The notes under the pieces were generated by a model. The model was not told where the DNA came from. It worked only from the letters and a program-made list of their open reading frames with translations, and made no database searches. A stretch of DNA of 48,324 nt from Chara braunii (lineage: Eukaryota; Streptophyta; Charophyceae; Charales; Characeae): NCBI GenBank assembly GCA_003427395.1, contig BFEA01000481.1:421408-469731 (forward strand), written 5' to 3'. Positions within the stretch are counted from its first letter, which is position 1. Each line of letters starts with the position of its first letter. Of this stretch, positions 43,270-48,324 are shown piece by piece. The position numbers and the translations under genes are program-made.

Positions 43270-44160
43270 AAGTCAGGTCACCCAAACTTATGGAATGTGC
43301 CTAACTTAGCCAAGGAGTATACACAAAACAGAGGGCACAACCACTTCTCTCTTCTTTGGGCATATGACTAGACCATTCTAGTCACCTTGAACTGTTTAAA
43401 ATATCCAAATTATATATATATGTCCTCCCTTTGTCTTCTAAGGTTGCATATGACTGAACTAACTTAAGTTCAGTCTGCCTCAACTTACCATCAGTTATAT
43501 TCTTAATTATACTCTCTTCAAGTTGTGATAGGCTATAATCAGACCACCTAAACTTATAGAACAGTCTGATTAGCTCGTTCTCAAATAAAATAATAGGAAA
43601 GTATAGCCAAGTTATAATCATCGGGTTCCAGCATGTGCGAGGCTTTGAGTCAGACCACCTGAACTTACAAAACAGTCTGGCTCTTTCCTTGATTAATTTC
43701 TTTCTGATCCATTCTGTGCGTGGCATTGGGCTAGATCACCTGAACTTACAGAACGATCTGCCCTCTGTCAGGTTCATTTTCTCAGAACAAAAGCAGGAAG
43801 AGGCTAAGCCACCTAAACTTATAGAACAACTTAGACCTCCTCGTTCAGAACCAAATAAACAAAGGAAACCCCAAAATAAACAAGGCGACCAAGGGACCTG
43901 AACTTACAGAATGCACTTGGTCCCTGAAAAGTTATCCATAGTTAGACCTCTCAAGTCAGAGCAGTCAGGCCACCTTAACTTATCGAACAACCTGATCCTC
44001 CATGCAAAACCACAACACTGGGTCTCCCCAAACTTATGGGACCTTCCCAGCCTCCAGAGCAATCATACCCCCTAAACTTATTGAAGGGTCTGACGCTCCA
44101 ATCAAAACCAAAATAAACAAAGCACTGGGTCTCCCCAAACTTATGGGGACTTCCCAACCT
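43270..44160. repeat. Array of about 11 hairpins with a shared AACTTA loop
   Basis: AACTTA recurs near 43285, 43461, 43552, 43662, 43743, 43816, 43901, 43977, 44031, 44075 and 44138, usually within CACCTGAACTTACAGAACA-like sequence. Each core is flanked by complementary arms that differ from unit to unit: AATCAGAC/GTCTGATT (43537-43571), GAGTCAGAC/GTCTGGCTC (43647-43683), AGATC/GATCT (43733-43759), CTAAG/CTTAG (43804-43834), GACCAAG/CTTGGTC (43887-43922), TCAGG/CCTGA (43965-43995), CTGGG/CCCAG (44018-44050). The core is constant and the arms co-vary. No gene overlaps convincingly. Confidence 0.75.
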
Positions 44161-45519
44161 TAATGACCCAGTCAACCCTCATGCAGTTCAACCCTCCATC
44201 CTGCCTTTCCCAGATGCAATTTCTTTTAACAGTCTGATTTCAATCAATCAACAAAGTTGAAACTAAACTTGAGCAGACATTCATTTACTTAGTCTGATTC
44301 AGTGTCCTGAAAGTCAAACAAAAGTCAAAGTAAGGTTGCACGCCATATACTCAGTCAGAGATGCAACGAGAAATACAGATAAGGGTTATAACTGGGTTTA
44401 TAGAAGGAAATGAAGGGTTACCTGTCAGTTCCCTGCCTCCAGAACTCCTCTTGAGTTCCGACAGAACTCCCGCAATCGGTGGGTGGACTCCCCACAGAGT
44501 CTTGGTGCGGTCCTACGGGTTGCAATCCTATCTGCCGCCTTCCTCTCAGTACCAGGGGACTAGACTTAGAGTAAGGGAGACAGATAGAGAGGTTTTCAGA
44601 CGCTCGAGATACAAGAGGGAGACTGACTCAACTCCCAAGAGAGGGCCTTGAAACCTTCAGCGCCTTAGGGCCCCGCAATGATGGTCAAACGTCGCAGCCA
44701 CTTGGTCAAACCAAAGTCAGTCCTCAATGGTCAACTCCTTGACGACCGCCTCAACCCGAGCGATACTCGGCCTCTCTTAAAAGCTCAGCTTCTCCCGCAG
44801 GAGTTCGATGTTCATTATCCCACGACCACAACTCAAGCCATGGGGCTAGTGACACGAAATACAGTCCCTCCCTCCTTCGTAGTGAAACTTCAGCGCGATC
44901 AGGCTAATTATGTGAATACAGTATGCCAGCCGAGAGACAAACTTGTACTCCCCGCTGACCCCTCAGCTGCTCCGACAAATGAGATGGGTGGCCCATAGTC
45001 TGGCAGACAGGATCCGCAGTCTCCCTGCTTGCTTCTGCTGTTCTTGCGTCCGATTGTGCCCTCAACCAGCCTAGCCAGGTGCCAATGGGCCACAGTGAAC
45101 CAAGACTGCCGGGACAAACCAACAAGTCAAGCAGGGGCGGACCAAAACCAGGACGGACGAGCAGTGGCAGCGGTACGAAGGCGACGATCTTCACAGCTTC
45201 CTTAATCAAGATAAATACGACAGCGGCCTAGCCATGAGCAATCGGTGCTGGGTCCCGTTATTGATCACAAGTAACGGAGCTGGCCCTGCCGCATCATCCG
45301 ATGAGCTTGTACTGAATAAAAGTAAAAGGAAGCAAAAACGAATGGTTCTGCCCCTAAATCATGGCCAGATACGCCCTCCTACTTAGGCCTCTTCTCTCGG
45401 TTCCTGCCGAATCTCACCAGCCTCCCGCCTGGGACCCACGTGGCCTCACAAGCCTGCAGATCGCCTACGGCCACTGACGCTATTCCTCCCCCTTCCGCAA
45501 TCTCAGTTACTTGCGCCCA
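44161..45519. other. Region with two short doubtful ORFs
   Basis: ATG-initiated frames at 44361-44651 (96 codons, Arg-rich C-terminus) and 44678-44998 (106 codons) have no recognisable motifs and no second copy here. I treat both as unproven. Otherwise nothing is seen. Confidence 0.2.
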
Positions 45520-45555
45520 CTCTCCCTCTAGCTCTCTCTCTCCTCTCTCTCTCGC
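45520..45555. repeat. CT-rich simple repeat
   Basis: CTCTCTCTC runs broken by CTAG and CCT, followed by CGCGCGC. Confidence 0.7.
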
Positions 45556-46440
45556 GCGCATGGCCGGTCTCATGCTACTTCCAGCGACAAGGCGAGTAAA
45601 TGGAATGAATCTGCCGCTTAAACAGGGAAAGGTACATTGCCATACCCGTATCCTAAAGCCGCTTTGCCATTTCCCTGGACGCACCCCGTTTTCCTACTAA
45701 CGCTCTTTCTACTAATCTACGGCTGAATCTAACCATAGATTCAGACTCGCCTTGATTCAAAACTGCGGACCCGACTCCTTCCTAACCGAGATCGCCCTTT
45801 CCACGAGTGAAAACTGACTTTTTCTTCCTCCTCCACCATAGCTCCGCACACTAACTTTTTTACTAATCTCTCTTCCTATCACCTTATCACTTAAACTAAC
45901 TTCATAATTTAATTCGCAGATACCGAAAACCTCCGTTTTGAATCTTCCCTCACCNGTTTTCACGAAGAAACGGGTGAGATCTCCACTTCGCATTTTCTCC
46001 TCGTCTCACCCATCGCCACATCCACGCATGACTTTCTCTACTAACTTCTCAAAGGACTAACTATCCTTCAGATCCGACTTCAAATCTGGATGCACCTACC
46101 CCCAAAACCCCTACCTACATCCTTTCCCCACCCGGTTCTGTCAAGATTCGAGCAGGATATCATTTCTTGTTTTCTGCCATAGCCGAGCCCCGCCAACTCT
46201 CCGCGCAGTCGTTTTTGTCATATCTCCTATCTTACTACTCTTCCTTCTTTTCTGGCCTCATCACTGGAATCGCCCGGGGCCAAAACCCCAGGATCGTCTC
46301 TTACCTCTCTCGATTCCACTAAGGAACGAGAGGGTTATGTCCTTCCCACTGCGCCTCGCTCTGTCTCCTTGCCATCTCCAAATAGCGGGTGCACCTGACG
46401 CGCCTCACCGTCTAGGTTCGCTCCACCACTCACCCCCTGC
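45556..46440. other. Pyrimidine-rich region without a gene
   Basis: C/T-rich on the plus strand. Inverted repeats include GAATCT/AGATTC near 45722-45740 and a CTCACC..GTTT / AAAC..GGTGAG pair near 45950-45976 that contains an N at 45955. Confidence 0.35.
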
Positions 46441-46950
46441 CACCCCCTCCTTCCGCTGCCTCTTGCTCCGCTCAGCAGCACTTCGTCCCACAGCCTCAAC
46501 ACCCCTTTGCTCCGCTGCCTGTCGCTCCTTACGGCAGCGCTTTGTTCCGCCTTGCTCCGCCCACAGCTGTTACACCCTGCCGTAGCTGATCCGCAACAGT
46601 CGGCAGGCTGCTCATCGGCTCCTGCTGTCTTCGAGGAACACCTCGAAGAGGACCGATTACCGGATGGCTCGAGCGGCTCTCCACCGCAGGAACTACCGAT
46701 GCTCATAGGGGAAGGGGACTTTGGGGAGAGGCACAACGATTGGCCGTTCGAAGGAGCTTGGTCCCAATGCTACCGGCTGACCCATGGCCAGTACCGCCCA
46801 CCCGCTGTAGCAGGTAACGTACATGCTGGCTGGTGCGGCTCCCGCATGTTTCCCTTGTTGGAGGCCCGCGCACGGATGTCGCCGCTACGGGGCTCCCCAT
46901 GGCACCACAAGGGGGTGGCTTCGGCGCGGCCACGGAGACAATTTTTATAA
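46441..46950 (+). pseudogene. Decayed proline/alanine-rich coding sequence
   Basis: Protein-like stretches appear in different frames: a Pro/Gln-rich segment (QQHFVPQPQHPFAPLP) and then, in another frame, an acidic one (FEEHLEEDRLPDG, LIGEGDFGERHNDWPF). The pattern suggests an old Gag-type or host coding region broken by indels. A TTCGAGG/CCTCGAA hairpin lies near 46627-46644. Confidence 0.25.
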
Positions 46951-47760
46951 TCGTCGTCCCGACAATCCCGCGAATACGATACATCCCCATGTGACCTCAT
47001 CGGACCCAAATGTAGGTCTTATACACTCGGCACTACTGGCTCTTCTGCCTTAAGTGCATTTTTCAGCCTCAAGCCTTGACTGCACCGTGTTTTTCTCAGC
47101 AACGACGTGGTAAAGAGGCTTCCGCCCACACCCTGAACCCTCGGACCCGCCATACGAGGCCCGCACTCGAGGTCCTCGGTTGCCGTGACGGCCACCTGTA
47201 GTCAGTATCGCATCCAAGTCAAGAAGACGTCGGAGCATATAAACACTAATGATGGAATATTTAGCGGATTTTAACTGTCAGAATACAACGGACGAGGGAA
47301 AGGAAATGCTAACACCATCCTGACGCCGCCGTCGGCAAAACCAAGGGGGATAGCCCCGCCGGGCCCTCAACGCTATTCTAATATTCGCTCGTTGCCGTCG
47401 CTCGACCTTGATCCCTGAATCTCTTTGATAAAAGTCCGACGCTGTAACCGCCAGTGCTCAGGCCCAAGTCTTGGCTTAGCCGTGATGGATGCCTAAATAA
47501 ATGAACACCGCGCGACGCGCGGGCCTACTGAAAATATTTTGATGCCTCCTTGTTGTCGATGTAGTTCTCCGTATGTATGCACAAGTCACAAATAAACACA
47601 CCAATCAGGAGACAGAATCCATTTAAATATAAACTTAATCAGAAATAAAATAATCTGGCCAGCGACCAATGCCGACTTTCACGATCATTAATCAGAAGTA
47701 AAGATCACGCGCGCCTTAAGTCTGCGCGCCCACACACTCTCTGCTCTAGTCAACCATTAG
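46951..47760. other. Non-coding interior of an unidentified element
   Basis: No supported gene. By analogy with the left edge, this lies inside the element whose right terminus is at 47871; its left border was not identified. Confidence 0.3.
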
Positions 47761-48180
47761 TCAACATAAACCACAGACGCTGCTGCGCCCTCGCGCGGAA
47801 TACTCAAACTTTAATCCAGACTTATTTATATCACTTGCAAAAACCAGGGCGGATACCCTTGTAAGGGTATTCGCACCAACACCGTCATCGGTTGTTATCG
47901 TTTCCCTGGGCATGCCGCTGACAGGAGGGTTATCAGCAGGGACTAGTTTGCAGGTTCCTACAGTGTTCACCCAAACTCTGTCATAGGTTGCAGTCACCAC
48001 GCAGCCTGCCGTCTCGCAGCCTGTGCAGCTGCAGGTTACACAGCCCCTGCAGCTAGCACAACAGCCTGTATCACCGGGTCCACAACTCGGAGTCGTGCAG
48101 GGACCGGGACAAACACAGTGGGTTCCAAAGACGGCCATCGCCGCTCCTAAACCTTTCACAGGGGTAACGGGGACCTCCAT
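47761..48180 (-). CDS. Cysteine-rich ORF, 139 residues, probably interrupted
   Basis: The ATG is at 48180-48178; an upstream non-ATG extension is possible. Residues 22-77 hold 13 Cys in closely spaced C-x2-C, C-x-C and CC patterns (CCASCRGCVTCSCTGC), like small metal-binding or disulfide-rich proteins. From about residue 104 the frame crosses the element terminus at 47871, so the last part is probably element sequence read by chance and the true 3' part of the gene is displaced. The N-terminus has no strong signal peptide. Metallothionein-like binding is only a guess from Cys spacing. Confidence 0.4.
   Translation of the reverse strand: MEVPVTPVKGLGAAMAVFGTHCVCPGPCTTPSCGPGDTGCCASCRGCVTCSCTGCETAGCVVTATYDRVWVNTVGTCKLVPADNPPVSGMPRETITTDDGVGANTLTRVSALVFASDINKSGLKFEYSARGRSSVCGLC
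47836..47871. repeat. Second copy of the palindromic element terminus
   Basis: TGCAAAA (47836-47842), a 12-base spacer, then ACCCTTGTAAGGGTATT (47855-47871). The left-edge copy is at 498-533 with the same spacing and orientation. Arms ACCCTT/AAGGGT with a two-base centre form a hairpin. Confidence 0.65.
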
Positions 48181-48239
48181 TTTCAGCTCCTGACTAATGG
48201 GACCAAAACTGAATATGGGTTTGGGGGTCAAATTTTTGG

Positions 48240-48257
48240 TTTTTTTTTTTTTTTTTT
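48240..48257. repeat. Poly-T run of 18
   Basis: Homopolymer just upstream, on the minus strand, of the Cys-rich ORF. It could be the poly-A tail of a retroposed sequence inserted on the minus strand. Confidence 0.6.
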
Positions 48258-48324
48258 GGTTTAAGGTTGCTGCCTGCCAAATTTGGTATTATTTGGGTTA
48301 TTAGAATTTGTGCTGTTGGGAGGC

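Noticed and set aside
43381-44000. CRISPR-like array of short repeats
   Set aside because: Spacing is irregular, arms are inverted repeats that co-vary, and the context is eukaryotic; a hairpin array fits better.

Overview
This window reads as transposon-packed nuclear DNA of a plant-lineage eukaryote, most likely a streptophyte alga or early-diverging land plant. The supports are a plant-style tRNA-iMet primer site next to long LTRs, nonsense mutations of the CAG-to-TAG and CGA-to-TGA kind expected from CHG and CG methylation, a plant-type LINE ORF1, and no intact host gene. A charophyte such as Chara is my best guess, but it is weak.

Layout. (1) 1-533: right end of an unidentified element that cuts into copy A. 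(2) 534-10447, minus strand: copy A of a Ty3/gypsy-like element, with its 5' LTR (8114-10447) and a lost 3' end. (3) 10448-11471: flank, a 145-base N gap, a poly-A tract and a small TIR element. (4) 11473-35077, plus strand: a tandem dimer of the same family, LTR1, internal B, LTR2, internal C, LTR3, with one shared central LTR. (5) 35080-41000: remains of a TIR element, a LINE ORF1 and a second LTR element. (6) 41200-44170: hairpin-rich, AT-richer DNA with a 122-bp tandem repeat and an array of about 11 hairpins. (7) 44170-47871: mostly unrecognised DNA ending in the same terminus as at 517-533. (8) 47761-48180, minus strand: a cysteine-rich ORF.

The gypsy-like family is the main find. Comparing three decayed internal copies and four LTRs gives one architecture: an ORF inside the LTR; Gag with a CCHC knuckle and DSGA protease in one frame; an in-frame UAG; RT and RNase H; then a separate frame with a PHD-finger-like zinc module, HHCC integrase and GPY/F-like C-terminus; then ORF A, ORF B and ORF C. 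Stop and start codons overlap at three junctions (ATGGGTGA, ATGA, ATGA), and ORF C overlaps the end of ORF B in another frame. This suggests several proteins made from one RNA by readthrough and termination-reinitiation. No copy is intact. Functional statements are inferred from motifs and from conservation between copies.
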